Origin: Pseudomonas graminis
GTDB lineage: Bacteria > Pseudomonadota > Gammaproteobacteria > Pseudomonadales > Pseudomonadaceae
Direction: 5' to 3'
Assembly (NCBI RefSeq): GCF_004364335.1
Contig: NZ_SOCR01000019.1
Coordinates: forward strand, 18,365 to 82,364
Length of the DNA stretch: 64,000 nucleotides
The notes under the pieces were generated by a model, which saw only the letters and a list, made by a program, of their open reading frames with translations, was not told the origin of the DNA and did no database searches. The position numbers and the translations under genes were made by a program. The first letter of the stretch is position 1. Each line of letters starts with the position of its first letter. Positions 1 through 8,810 of the stretch are shown one piece after another.

Positions 1-40
1 CGACTTCGAGCGCTTTGCCGTCTACGTGGATAGTGGCCAT
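1..40 (-). CDS. nuoG: NADH-quinone oxidoreductase subunit G, first codons only
   Basis: The reverse complement of the first 40 bases starts with ATG and reads MATIHVDGKALEV, the start of the 2Fe-2S ferredoxin-like domain of NuoG. NuoG is the large iron-sulfur subunit of the complex I peripheral arm. Only 13 codons lie in the window. It is the next gene of the nuo operon, 134 bases after nuoF on the same strand. The identification rests on this short match plus the gene order. Confidence 0.85.
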   Translation of the reverse strand, partial: MATIHVDGKALEV

Positions 41-174
41 GGTTCAAAGTTCTTCGTTGGCCCGGTGTCAGCGGGCGTGGCTAATGGAATCTCGGTGCCA
101 TCCGACTCAAACAGCCTCGCGGCGTCGTCGGATGCAGGGAAAGCGGCCTTGTGAGCCGCCAACCGTTTATCGTG

Positions 175-1533
175 TTATGCGCCAACCACCGTCGGGCTGC
201 TGACCTGAGTCAGGCTGCCCGGACGTGCCGGGGCGATACCTGCTTCGAACTCAGACCGGAAATACTTGATGGCGGCGCCTAGTGGTTCCACGGCGCCCGG
301 TGCGTGCGCACAGAACGTCTTGCCAGGGCCGAGGAAGTTAACCAGGCCCAGCAGCGTCTCGATATCGCCCGGCTGCCCCTCGCCTTTTTCGATGGAACGC
401 AGGATTTTCACGCTCCACGGCAGGCCGTCGCGGCACGGTGTGCAGAAGCCACACGACTCCTGGGAGAAGAACTCTTCCAGGTTGCGCATCAGGGAGACCA
501 TGTTGACCTTGTCATCAACCGCCATCGCCATGCCGGTACCCATCCGCGTGCCCACTTTGGCGACACCGCCTGCATAGAACTGGCAATCCAGATGCTCAGG
601 AAGCAGGAAGCCTGTGCCTGCACCACCGGGTTGCCAGCACTTGAGTTTGAAGCCGTCACGCATGCCGCCCGCGTAGTCTTCGAACAACTCGCGTGCTGGC
701 AGGCCGAATGGCAATTCCCACAGGCCCGGGTTCTTCACCTTGCCGGAGAAGCCCATGATCTTGGTGCCCATGTCTTCGCTGCCCGGACGCGCGATGGCTT
801 TGTACCAATCGTTGCCGTTGTTGACGATGGCCGGGACGTTGCACAGGGTTTCGACGTTATTGACGCAGGTCGGCTTGCCCCATACGCCCACGGCAGCGGG
901 GAAGGGCGGCTTGGAACGCGGGTTGGCGCGACGGCCTTCCAGGGAGTTGATCAGCGCGGTTTCTTCGCCGCAAATGTAGCGCCCGGCGCCGGTGTGCACG
1001 ATCAGTTCAAAATCGAAACCGGTGCCGAGAATGTTCTTGCCCAGCAGGCCGGCCGCTTCGGCCTCTTTCACCGCACGGCGCAGGTGCACCGCCGCGGTGG
1101 TGTATTCGCCGCGCAGGAAGATGTAACCGCGGTAGGCCTTCAGCGCGCGGGCACTGATCAACATGCCTTCGATGAGCAGATGGGGCAGTTGCTCCATCAG
1201 CATGCGGTCCTTCCAGGTGTTCGGCTCCATTTCATCGGCGTTACACAGCAGGTAACGGATGTTCATGGATTCGTCTTTGGGCATCAGCCCCCACTTCACG
1301 CCCGTGGGGAAGCCCGCGCCGCCGCGACCCTTGAGGCCGGAATCTTTCACGGCCTGGACGATTTCGTCAGGCGACAGCGTAGCGAACGCTTTGCGCGCCG
1401 CTGCGTACCCGTCTTTCTTCTGGTATTCATCGAGCCACACTGGCTCGCCGTCATCGCGAAGACGCCAGGTCAGCGGATGGGTTTCCGGGGCGCGGGCGAT
1501 CAGGTTGGCGGGGCCGAAGGAAGTGATGGTCAT
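175..1533 (-). CDS. nuoF: NADH-quinone oxidoreductase subunit F
   Basis: This 452-residue protein is the NADH-oxidising, FMN-binding subunit of respiratory complex I. The glycine-rich stretch GRGGAGFPTGVKW (about residues 69-81) is the FMN/NADH-binding signature, and CGFCTPCRDG (about residues 360-370) supplies three cysteines of the N3 [4Fe-4S] cluster. The length is typical of the family. The start codon overlaps the nuoE stop by four bases (ATGA), so translation is probably coupled. It passes electrons from NADH via FMN to the chain of clusters in NuoE and NuoG. Confidence 0.98.
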   Translation of the reverse strand: MTITSFGPANLIARAPETHPLTWRLRDDGEPVWLDEYQKKDGYAAARKAFATLSPDEIVQAVKDSGLKGRGGAGFPTGVKWGLMPKDESMNIRYLLCNADEMEPNTWKDRMLMEQLPHLLIEGMLISARALKAYRGYIFLRGEYTTAAVHLRRAVKEAEAAGLLGKNILGTGFDFELIVHTGAGRYICGEETALINSLEGRRANPRSKPPFPAAVGVWGKPTCVNNVETLCNVPAIVNNGNDWYKAIARPGSEDMGTKIMGFSGKVKNPGLWELPFGLPARELFEDYAGGMRDGFKLKCWQPGGAGTGFLLPEHLDCQFYAGGVAKVGTRMGTGMAMAVDDKVNMVSLMRNLEEFFSQESCGFCTPCRDGLPWSVKILRSIEKGEGQPGDIETLLGLVNFLGPGKTFCAHAPGAVEPLGAAIKYFRSEFEAGIAPARPGSLTQVSSPTVVGA

Positions 1534-2027
1534 ACGTAACCCTCCAGCAGCGGGGCGACGCCCGCGGGCTGCAGATTGCCGAAAGTGTCGTCGTCGATCA
1601 TGACCGCCGGCGCCTTGTCGCAGTTGCCCAGGCAGCAGGCCGGCAGCAGCGTGAAGCGGCCGTCGGCGGTGGTCTGGCCCAGGCCGATGCCCAGCTTGCT
1701 CTGAATCTCGCTGACGATGTCTTCGTGACCGGCAATGAAACAGACCATGCTGTTGCAGACGCGAATGATGTGGCGGCCCACCGGCTGACGGAAGATCTGG
1801 CTATAGAACGTCGCCACGCCCTCAACGTCGCTGGCAGGGATGCCCAGCACTTCGCCGATGGCATAGATGGCGCCGTCCGGGACCCAGCCACGTTCCTTCT
1901 GGACGATTTTCAGGGCTTCGATGGACGCCGCACGCGGGTCCTCGTAGTGATGCATTTCGTGCTCGATGGCCGAGCGCTCGGATTCGCTCAGGGCGAAACG
2001 GTCTGTCTGGATAAGCGTGCTGTTCAT
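1530..2027 (-). CDS. nuoE: NADH-quinone oxidoreductase subunit E
   Basis: This 165-residue thioredoxin-fold subunit of complex I binds the N1a [2Fe-2S] cluster. Cysteines in VCNSMVCF and ACCLGNCDKAP match the cluster ligands, and VEGVATFYSQIF is the family core motif. It sits between nuoCD (two bases upstream) and nuoF (four-base overlap), which is the standard nuo order. Electrons from FMN in NuoF can pass to this off-path cluster. Confidence 0.97.
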   Translation of the reverse strand: MNSTLIQTDRFALSESERSAIEHEMHHYEDPRAASIEALKIVQKERGWVPDGAIYAIGEVLGIPASDVEGVATFYSQIFRQPVGRHIIRVCNSMVCFIAGHEDIVSEIQSKLGIGLGQTTADGRFTLLPACCLGNCDKAPAVMIDDDTFGNLQPAGVAPLLEGYV

Positions 2028-2029
2028 GC

Positions 2030-3811
2030 TTAGCGGTCCACGTCGGCCATAACGAAGTCGATACTACCCAGGTACGCAATCAAGTCCGCGACCATGCTGC
2101 CTTTGATCACCGAAGGGATCTGCTGCAGGTGCGGGTAGCTTGGGGTGCGAATCCGGGTACGGTAGCTCATGGTGCCGCCGTCGCTCGTCAGGTAATAACT
2201 GTTGATGCCCTTGGTCGCTTCGATCATCTGGAAGGATTCGTTGGCCGGCATGACCGGGCCCCACGAAACCTGCAGGAAGTGCGTGATCAGGGTTTCGATG
2301 TGCTGCAGGGTGCGTTCTTTTGGCGGCGGCGTGGTCAGCGGGTGATCCGCCTTGTACGGGCCGGCCGGCATGTTGCGCATGCACTGCTCGATGATCTTCA
2401 GGCTCTGGCGCATCTCTTCGACGCGCACGATGCAGCGATCGTAGGCGTCGCCATCGTGGGCCAGGGGCACTTCGAACTCGAAGTTCTCGTAACCCGAATA
2501 CGGACGCGCCTTGCGCAGGTCGAAGTCCAGACCGGTCGCGCGCAGGCTGGGACCGGTGACGCCCCATTCCAGCGCTTCCTTGGTGTTGTACGCGGCAACG
2601 CCGACGGTACGACCTTTAAGGATGCTGTTTTGCAGGGCCGCCTTGGTGTACTCGTCCAGACGCTTGGGCATCCAGTCGATGAAGTCCTTGACCAGTTTCT
2701 CCCAGCCGCGGGGCAGGTCGTGGGCAACGCCGCCGATGCGGAACCAGGCCGGGTGCAGACGGAAACCGGTGACGGCTTCAATCACGGTGTAGGCGCGCTG
2801 ACGGTCGGTGAACGTGAAGAACACCGGGGTCATGGCGCCCACGTCCTGGATGTACGTCCCCAGGAACAGCAGGTGGCTGGTGATACGGAAGAACTCGGAC
2901 ATCATGATGCGGATGACGTTGACCCGGTCCGGCACGGTGATGCCGGCCAGTTTCTCGACCGAGAGCACGTACGGCAGGTTGTTCATCACGCCGCCGAGGT
3001 AATCGATGCGGTCGGTGTACGGAATGTAGCTGTGCCAGGACTGGCGCTCGGCCATTTTCTCGGCGCCACGGTGGTGGTAACCGATGTCCGGCACGCAGTC
3101 GACGATCTCTTCGCCGTCCAGCTGCAGAATAATGCGGAACGCACCGTGGGCCGAAGGGTGGTTCGGGCCCAGGTTGAGGAACATGTAGTCCTCGTTGGTG
3201 CCGGAACGCTTCATGCCCCAGTCTTCCGGACGGAAACGCGCGGCTTCCTCTTCCAGCTGCTGCTTGGCGAGGGTCAGGCTGTACGGGTCGAATTCGGTGG
3301 CACGGGCCGGGAAATCCTTGCGCAGCGGGTGACCTTCCCAGGTCGGCGGCATCATGATGCGGGTCAGGTGTGGATGGCCCGGAAAGTCGATCCCGAACAT
3401 GTCCCACACTTCACGCTCGTACCAGTTGGCGTTCGGCCAGATACCGGTGATGGTCGGCATGCTCAGGTCGCTTTCGGACAGCGCGACCTTGATCATCACG
3501 TCGCTGTTACGTTCTATCGACATCAAGTGATAGAACACAGTGAAGTCGGCGTCCGGCAGGCCACGGCGCTTGGTGCGCAGGCGTTCGTCGACGCCGTGCA
3601 GGTCGTACAGCATCACATACGGCTTGGGCATCTGACGCAGGAAGGTCAGGATTTCGATCAGCCGGGCACGTTGCACCCACAGCACGGGCATGCCGGTGAC
3701 GGTGGGCTGGGCGGTGAAGGCTTCAGCGCCAAAACGGTTATGGAGTTCAACGACGACTTCTTGGTCGTCAGCCTTGTGAGGCGGGATGTACAGAGCGGTG
3801 TCTGCAGTCAT
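2030..3811 (-). CDS. nuoC: NADH-quinone oxidoreductase subunit CD (fused)
   Basis: This 593-residue protein fuses the 30-kDa (NuoC) and 49-kDa (NuoD) subunits of complex I, as in other gammaproteobacteria. Residues from about 30 to 180 are the NuoC part, with WYEREVWDMFGIDFPGHP typical of the family. From about residue 205, NLGPNHPSAHGAFR opens the NuoD part, which helps form the quinone pocket, and the chain ends DFVMADVDR. It lies directly upstream of nuoE and 74 bases downstream of nuoB. Confidence 0.98.
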   Translation of the reverse strand: MTADTALYIPPHKADDQEVVVELHNRFGAEAFTAQPTVTGMPVLWVQRARLIEILTFLRQMPKPYVMLYDLHGVDERLRTKRRGLPDADFTVFYHLMSIERNSDVMIKVALSESDLSMPTITGIWPNANWYEREVWDMFGIDFPGHPHLTRIMMPPTWEGHPLRKDFPARATEFDPYSLTLAKQQLEEEAARFRPEDWGMKRSGTNEDYMFLNLGPNHPSAHGAFRIILQLDGEEIVDCVPDIGYHHRGAEKMAERQSWHSYIPYTDRIDYLGGVMNNLPYVLSVEKLAGITVPDRVNVIRIMMSEFFRITSHLLFLGTYIQDVGAMTPVFFTFTDRQRAYTVIEAVTGFRLHPAWFRIGGVAHDLPRGWEKLVKDFIDWMPKRLDEYTKAALQNSILKGRTVGVAAYNTKEALEWGVTGPSLRATGLDFDLRKARPYSGYENFEFEVPLAHDGDAYDRCIVRVEEMRQSLKIIEQCMRNMPAGPYKADHPLTTPPPKERTLQHIETLITHFLQVSWGPVMPANESFQMIEATKGINSYYLTSDGGTMSYRTRIRTPSYPHLQQIPSVIKGSMVADLIAYLGSIDFVMADVDR

Positions 3812-3885
3812 AGGTCTCGATCGCTATCGGTCAACGTACAGAATGAACCCAGGTTCAGGCTTCTTTTTGTAAAAGAAAAACTGGA

Positions 3886-4560
3886 TCAGACTTCGTCGGG
3901 GCTGCGCAGGTTGGTCACCGCAATACGCTGTTCGCGGCGCTGTTCCTTCTGCGACGGCATCTCGGCGCGATAAACGCCCTGGTCACCGACGACCCAGGAA
4001 AGGGGACGACGCTCCTGGCCAATGGATTCCTGCAACAGCATCAAGCCTTGCAGAAATGCCTCTGGACGGGGCGGGCAGCCGGGCACGTAAACATCCACAG
4101 GGAGGAATTTATCCACGCCCTGAACCACAGAATAGATGTCGTACATGCCACCGGAGTTGGCACAGGCGCCCATGGAGATCACCCACTTGGGCTCCAGCAT
4201 TTGCTCGTAGAGGCGCTGGATAATCGGGGCCATCTTCAGAAACGGTGTGCCGGCGATCACCATGAAATCCGCCTGACGCGGCGATGCCCGGATCACTTCG
4301 GCGCCGAAGCGCGCGATGTCGTGGGGCGCCGTAAAGGCGGTGGTCATTTCCACATAGCAGCACGACAGACCGAAGTTGTACGGCCAAAGGGAGTTCTTGC
4401 GACCCCAGTTGACCGCACCGTTCAGCACGTCTTCGAGCTTGCCCATGTAGATGTTTTTGTGGACTTGGTCTTCTAACGGATCGGAAACGACTTCGCGTTC
4501 GCCGATAGGGTACTGCTCGTTAGGAGCATCCGGGTCGATCCTGGTGAGATTATATTGCAT
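3886..4560 (-). CDS. nuoB: NADH-quinone oxidoreductase subunit B
   Basis: NuoB carries the N2 [4Fe-4S] cluster that reduces ubiquinone. GLSCCYVEM, GACANSGG and VPGCPPRPE give the four cluster cysteines. I chose the ATG at 4560 (MQYNLTRIDP, 224 residues). An in-frame TTG two codons upstream exists, but the GAGG ribosome site fits the ATG and homologues start MQYNLTRIDP. The gene starts ten bases after nuoA. The C-terminal tail (PSQKEQRREQRIAV) is charged and probably peripheral. Confidence 0.97.
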   Translation of the reverse strand: MQYNLTRIDPDAPNEQYPIGEREVVSDPLEDQVHKNIYMGKLEDVLNGAVNWGRKNSLWPYNFGLSCCYVEMTTAFTAPHDIARFGAEVIRASPRQADFMVIAGTPFLKMAPIIQRLYEQMLEPKWVISMGACANSGGMYDIYSVVQGVDKFLPVDVYVPGCPPRPEAFLQGLMLLQESIGQERRPLSWVVGDQGVYRAEMPSQKEQRREQRIAVTNLRSPDEV

Positions 4561-4570
4561 TGCCAAAGCC

Positions 4571-4984
4571 TCATTGTTTTAGCTTCGCCTGCCGGTTACG
4601 ACGACCAACGGGAGCCCAATCGAGCGCCCCTACCCGCCATAGGTAGACAAGACCTGCCAACAGAATTGCTATGAAAACGAGCGCTTCGGCGAAGCCGGTC
4701 CAGCCGCTTTCGCGGACGGACACAGACCAGGCGTACAGAAAGAGGGCTTCAATGTCGAAAATCACGAACAGCATCGCGACCAGATAGAATTTTGCCGAGA
4801 GCCGCAGACGGGCGCCGCCGGTGGGCAGCATGCCGGATTCGAACGGTTCGTTCTTGCTGCGGCCCCAGGCCTTGGAACCCAGCAGGCTGGAGAGGCCGAG
4901 CATGAAGGCGCAGAGGCCGACGACACCAAGAAGAAACACGGCGAAGCCCCAATTGTGGGCAATCAATCCTGTCGAGTCGGGCAT
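4571..4984 (-). CDS. nuoA: NADH-quinone oxidoreductase subunit A
   Basis: This 137-residue membrane subunit of complex I is the first gene of the operon. Three hydrophobic segments are visible, near residues 10-32, 62-82 and 92-112. SKNEPFESGM is the conserved cytoplasmic loop, and FDIEALFLY carries the conserved acidic residues of the second helix. The reading frame stays open upstream to 5065, but the ATG at 4984 (MPDSTGLIAH) gives the usual length and is preferred. Confidence 0.95.
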   Translation of the reverse strand: MPDSTGLIAHNWGFAVFLLGVVGLCAFMLGLSSLLGSKAWGRSKNEPFESGMLPTGGARLRLSAKFYLVAMLFVIFDIEALFLYAWSVSVRESGWTGFAEALVFIAILLAGLVYLWRVGALDWAPVGRRNRQAKLKQ

Positions 4985-5429
4985 GCTGGCAGTCCTTAAC
5001 AGAGAGCAAAGGTCTCTGGGCTTGGAAGAAGTAGAAGCAGTGACGATATGTCGCAGTGCGATCAATTCCGGGATTTTATGTGCAAAAGGAGGGCAAGTAA
5101 ATTTTCTGCATCAAATTTATTCGCAGGATTAATGAGATAGGTCACGGTTTTCATGCTTAGCCCCAGCAGGGACGGGCATCGAAGAGGGTTTGGAGAAATA
5201 TGTTTCTTACGGCGGGCTGACAGTTTGGTCAGGCTTAAATGATAATAAATATCATTTGGCGAGGGCGTTTGATGCGAGTCACTGGAGCGTGACGAAGTTC
5301 CCGTTAATTATCCGTAGGAAGTTCTCCGATTATTGCTTGCCTGATTAATTAACTTTCAAGCAGTGATGTGGGTTTTCTATCGTTAATGGTTGACTAGAAA
5401 AGTAGGTTAATTCCGAGATTGTGAGCAGA
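4985..5429. other. AT-rich intergenic region upstream of nuoA
   Basis: No gene is supported in these 445 bases between nuoA and aceA. The stretch is much more AT-rich than its surroundings and presumably contains the nuo promoter, reading leftwards. A perfect 7-bp inverted repeat (AAATGAT / ATCATTT, 7-base loop) lies at 5237-5257. I could not find a convincing FNR/ANR or ArcA site. Confidence 0.5.
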
Positions 5430-5449
5430 AAGCCGCCCGAAGGCGGCTT
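5430..5449 (-). terminator. Terminator-like hairpin after aceA
   Basis: AAGCCGCC-CGAA-GGCGGCTT forms an 8-bp stem, followed on the minus strand by a short T run. It lies 23 bases beyond the aceA stop and probably separates aceA from nuo transcription. Confidence 0.7.
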
Positions 5450-5472
5450 CCGAGTTCAAATGATGTGATGGC

Positions 5473-6798
5473 TTAATGGAACTGTTCTTCTTCCGTCGAG
5501 CCAGTCAGTGCCGTCACCGAAGACTTGCCACCTTGAATGACCGTGGTCATGTCATCGAAGTAGCCGGTGCCCACTTCCTGCTGGTGCGCCACGAAGGTGT
5601 AACCCTTGGCGGCGTCGGCGAACTCTTGCTCTTGCAGTTTCACGTAGGCGGTCATGTCGTTGCGGGCGTAGTCATGGGCCAGGTTGAACATGCTGTGCCA
5701 CATGTTGTGGATGCCGGCCAGTGTGATGAACTGATGCTTGTAGCCCATTGCCGACAGCTCGCGCTGGAATTTGGCGATGGTCGCGTCGTCGAGGTTCTTC
5801 TTCCAGTTGAAGGAAGGCGAGCAGTTGTAGGACAGCAGCTGATCCGGGTATTCCTTCTTGATCGCTTCGGCAAAGCGTCGGGCCTCGTCCAGATCCGGCT
5901 TGGCGGTTTCACACCAGATCAGATCGGCATACGGCGCGTACGCCAGGCCTCGGGCAATCGCCTGGTCCAGACCGGCGCGTACTTTGTAGAAGCCTTCTGG
6001 CGTGCGAGTGCCGGTGACGAACGGCTGGTCATACGGGTCGCAGTCCGACGTCAGCAGGTCGGCGGCGTTGGCGTCGGTGCGCGCCAGAATGATGGTCGGC
6101 ACGCCGGCAACGTCAGCGGCCAGACGTGCAGCCACCAGTTTCTGTACGGCTTCCTGGGTTGGCACCAGCACCTTGCCGCCCATGTGGCCGCATTTTTTCA
6201 CCGACGCCAGTTGGTCTTCGAAGTGCACGCCGGCAGCGCCCGCCTCGATCATGCTCTTCATCAGTTCGTAAGCGTTGAGCACGCCGCCGAAACCGGCTTC
6301 TGCGTCCGCCACGATCGGCGCGAAGTAATCGATATAGCCTTCGTCGCCCGGATTCTTGCCGGCCTTCCACTGGATCTGGTCGGCGCGGCGGAACGAGTTA
6401 TTGATCCGCTTGACCACGGTCGGCACCGAGTCCACCGGGTACAGCGACTGATCGGGGTACATCGATTCGGCAGAGTTGTTATCTGCCGCGACTTGCCAGC
6501 CAGACAGGTAGATCGCCTGGATACCGGCTTTGACTTGCTGCACGGCCTGGCCACCGGTGAGGGCGCCCATGCAGTTGACGAAATCCTTGTCGGGACGGAA
6601 GGATGGCTTGGCGCCTTGGGTCACCAGGTTCCACAGCTTTTCAGCGCCCAGCTTTGCAAACGTGTGTTCAGGCTGAACCGAGCCACGCAGGCGGACGACG
6701 TCAGCAGCGGAGTAGGTGCGGGTTACGCCTTTCCAGCGTGGATTCTCGGCCCAGTCTTTCTCGATGGCTGCAATGTGTTGTTCGCGTGTCAGTGCCAT
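5473..6798 (-). CDS. aceA: Isocitrate lyase
   Basis: AceA cleaves isocitrate to glyoxylate and succinate, the first step of the glyoxylate shunt. KKCGHMGGK holds the catalytic cysteine, and the N-terminal MALTREQHIAAIEKDW is typical. The 441-residue length from the ATG at 6798 is the standard size. That start has a GAGG ribosome site nine bases upstream; the frame continues open to 6882 but that extension is not conserved. It is monocistronic with its own terminator. Two TGTAGT/ACTACA dyads lie 300-450 bases upstream. Confidence 0.98.
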   Translation of the reverse strand: MALTREQHIAAIEKDWAENPRWKGVTRTYSAADVVRLRGSVQPEHTFAKLGAEKLWNLVTQGAKPSFRPDKDFVNCMGALTGGQAVQQVKAGIQAIYLSGWQVAADNNSAESMYPDQSLYPVDSVPTVVKRINNSFRRADQIQWKAGKNPGDEGYIDYFAPIVADAEAGFGGVLNAYELMKSMIEAGAAGVHFEDQLASVKKCGHMGGKVLVPTQEAVQKLVAARLAADVAGVPTIILARTDANAADLLTSDCDPYDQPFVTGTRTPEGFYKVRAGLDQAIARGLAYAPYADLIWCETAKPDLDEARRFAEAIKKEYPDQLLSYNCSPSFNWKKNLDDATIAKFQRELSAMGYKHQFITLAGIHNMWHSMFNLAHDYARNDMTAYVKLQEQEFADAAKGYTFVAHQQEVGTGYFDDMTTVIQGGKSSVTALTGSTEEEQFH

Positions 6799-7094
6799 GG
6801 GGTAAACCTCGTTGCTTGGTGTTGTGGGTCTTGAGGTGAAGCTCCTTGCTTCGCCGGCGCCGGGTGTTTCTTCAAGGCGCACTGATGGCTGCTCGCTGAA
6901 TCGGAAAGCATGGTTTCTCAGTCAGATTTTTCGCCATCAGGGTGATGAGGCGTTGAAGCCGCCTTTTGGGCGGAAATGACGCTAATCGGCACGAACATGT
7001 TGAGTTCGAGCGCGATCAGGAGGCGTTCTGCACAACCTCCGATCAGCGGGAGCGAGGCCATCATGCCTCGGCAATTTTGCCTCGTCAAACACTT

Positions 7095-7120
7095 TGTAGT
7101 GCTTTTTTGGGTGTACTACA
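7095..7120. promoter_or_regulatory. Upstream dyad of aceA (TGTAGT-N14-ACTACA)
   Basis: The half-sites TGTAGT (7095-7100) and ACTACA (7115-7120) are inverted repeats followed by TAATT. A second dyad with the same half-sites lies 100 bases further upstream. The half-site resembles what I recall for RccR, a regulator of glyoxylate-shunt and pyruvate genes in pseudomonads. The assignment is inference. Confidence 0.5.
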
Positions 7121-7218
7121 TAATTCGTTGAATGCGACTTGGCGGTCAGTTTCGGGCGTGCGGGTGCTGGGAAGGAGAAGTCAGCGTGGACACTGGGTGG
7201 TCACGGGATTAAGGCAGG

Positions 7219-7244
7219 ATGTAGTGCCGGATCGGGCACTACAT
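7219..7244. promoter_or_regulatory. Second upstream dyad of aceA (ATGTAGTGCC / GGCACTACAT)
   Basis: This is a perfect 10-bp inverted repeat with a 6-base centre. It contains the same TGTAGT/ACTACA half-sites as the dyad at 7095-7120, and the same TAATT follows. The remaining bases of the 6799-7303 gap show no gene I can support. Confidence 0.5.
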
Positions 7245-7303
7245 AATTGATGAGGTTGCTGAGTGTTTGGGCCGTCTTATAAATCAGCGTCTGCGCAAAA
7301 GTC

Positions 7304-7389
7304 GTAGGAGCCGGCTTGCTGGCGAACCTATTTTCCAGCCACTGCAGCGGTGAATGACAGACACCGTTCGCCAGCAAGCCGGCTCCTAC
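7304..7389. repeat. REPIN (GTAGGAGCCGGCTTGCTGG family)
   Basis: Two inverted REP arms, GTAGGAGCCGGCTTGCTGG and its complement, enclose a variable centre. The same family recurs at 20268-20353 and 30412-30498, and as a hybrid at 30281-30367. These are the paired REP elements common between Pseudomonas genes. Confidence 0.9.
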
Positions 7390-7433
7390 AGATTGCAGGG
7401 CGTCGATTCAGTGGAGTCGTGAATGATGTTCCC

Positions 7434-8222
7434 TCAATCCAGGCTATCGACCTTCACCCTCAGTTGCATGTCGTTGCTGCCCTGTGTCGAGTAGCGTCGG
7501 ACGACGCCATGCTCGTCGGCGCGGGACTGATCGCTGGCGCCGGCCAGCGTGATCCACTTACCCAGCCGACCACTGACTTGCGTGTCGGTGCTCTGCACCT
7601 TGATCGCATCAGCCTGTTGCTGGCTCATGCGGTCATTGTTGGTGCTGATGCTCAGGTGGACGATGTCGCCGGTGACCGTCGCCGTGACGTAGAAACCCTG
7701 GGTCACGTTTCGATACTGCGTGTTGGTCTGCGGGTAGCCATAGCCATCGGACTGCACCGAGGTGATCGGGATGCTCTGGCCCATCTGAATCAGCGCCGGC
7801 GTCCCTTCGTTGGCCTGAACCTGTTGCACGCCACCCTCGCGGCTGGCGGTCCCGTAATTCTGGATACGCGTCCGGCCGTCGGCGCTGATGCGTCCATCCT
7901 GCGAACGCACCGTGCCGTTGACCGAGTAGCCCTGGTCGCTCTGGACCGTGCTGTCACTGGTGTCGACGCTGATCATCAGGCGCTTGGGGGCCGTGTCGAG
8001 CTGGCCGAGCAGGTCGCGCAGTTCGCTGATCTTGTCCGGTTCGGCGTTGACGATCAGCTTGTTGCCATAGGCATTCACGCTGCCTTCGTTGCCCAGGAAC
8101 GACTTCACGGTGGGCAGCAGATCGTCGCTGGTGCGGTAATTCAGGGGGATGACTTCAGTGGCGGCCGCGGCCGTGAAGCTGCAAGCCAACAACAGTGAAG
8201 CGAGCAGGGTGCGTAATGACAT
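7434..8222 (-). CDS. Secreted protein with secretin N-terminal-like domain
   Basis: This 262-residue protein begins with a clear signal peptide (MSLRTLLASLLLACSFTAAAA). It is followed by TEVIPLNYRTSDDLLPTVK and a fold resembling the short N1 domain of type II/III secretins (about residues 22-90). The rest is a Gln/Ser-rich beta-type region with no secretin barrel, so it is not a channel by itself. The frame is open to 8384, but the ATG at 8222 has a GGAG site and exposes the signal peptide. A periplasmic role is inferred and the substrate is unknown. Confidence 0.75.
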   Translation of the reverse strand: MSLRTLLASLLLACSFTAAAATEVIPLNYRTSDDLLPTVKSFLGNEGSVNAYGNKLIVNAEPDKISELRDLLGQLDTAPKRLMISVDTSDSTVQSDQGYSVNGTVRSQDGRISADGRTRIQNYGTASREGGVQQVQANEGTPALIQMGQSIPITSVQSDGYGYPQTNTQYRNVTQGFYVTATVTGDIVHLSISTNNDRMSQQQADAIKVQSTDTQVSGRLGKWITLAGASDQSRADEHGVVRRYSTQGSNDMQLRVKVDSLD

Positions 8223-8384
8223 CGGTGTGGTCTCCGCGAGGGTCGCGTCTGAACGACGAGTTTGCCAGTTTGTCGGCCCGCGCAGCACCAAGTTGAATCG
8301 CACATAGCAAAACGCCCCGGCGCTTGCGTTCCAGCATAGACAGCTGAAGCGCAAACGCCGGGGCGCAAATGTCGCCAGGTGCAA

Positions 8385-8810
8385 TCAGTGCGAGTTGCGC
8401 ACCATGTCCACATGGGGCAGGCCGGCTTCGAGAAACTCGTCGCTGACCACGGTAAAGCCAAAGCGCTCATACAGCGCCGTGGCATGAACCTGTGCGCTGA
8501 GCCGCGTCTGTTTCAGGTCGCGGCGCTCTGCTTCGGCGAGGATCGCGGTGATCAACGCCTCACCTACGTTGAGGCCGCGCCAGTCCTTGAGCACGGACAA
8601 ACGGCCGAATTCACCATCGGGCAGCAAGCGCGCGGTGCCCACGGCGTAATCCCCTTCAAGCGCCAGAAAGTGCAGGGCGCCTGCATCTTCCGAGTCCCAT
8701 TCCAGTTCGGGCGGAACCGACTGTTCAAACACGAACACGGCGTCACGAATGCGCCGGATGTCGGCGTTGTCTTTCTGCCAGTCGGCTACCCGTACGTGGA
8801 TCTTATTCAT
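8385..8810 (-). CDS. GNAT family N-acetyltransferase
   Basis: This 141-residue GNAT-fold enzyme resembles the ElaA/YjcF group. Features include IRDAVFVFEQSVPPELEWD near the N-terminus, GRLSVLKDWRGLNVGEALI as the acetyl-CoA-binding motif (about residues 67-85), and the C-terminal ATALYERFGF. The ATG at 8810 overlaps the last eight bases of roxA, so the two are probably translated together. The acceptor substrate is unknown. Confidence 0.9.
   Translation of the reverse strand: MNKIHVRVADWQKDNADIRRIRDAVFVFEQSVPPELEWDSEDAGALHFLALEGDYAVGTARLLPDGEFGRLSVLKDWRGLNVGEALITAILAEAERRDLKQTRLSAQVHATALYERFGFTVVSDEFLEAGLPHVDMVRNSH

Noticed and set aside
5237..5257. AAATGAT/ATCATTT inverted repeat as an operator of nuo
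   Set aside because: Only one copy and no known regulator match; AT-rich DNA gives such repeats by chance.
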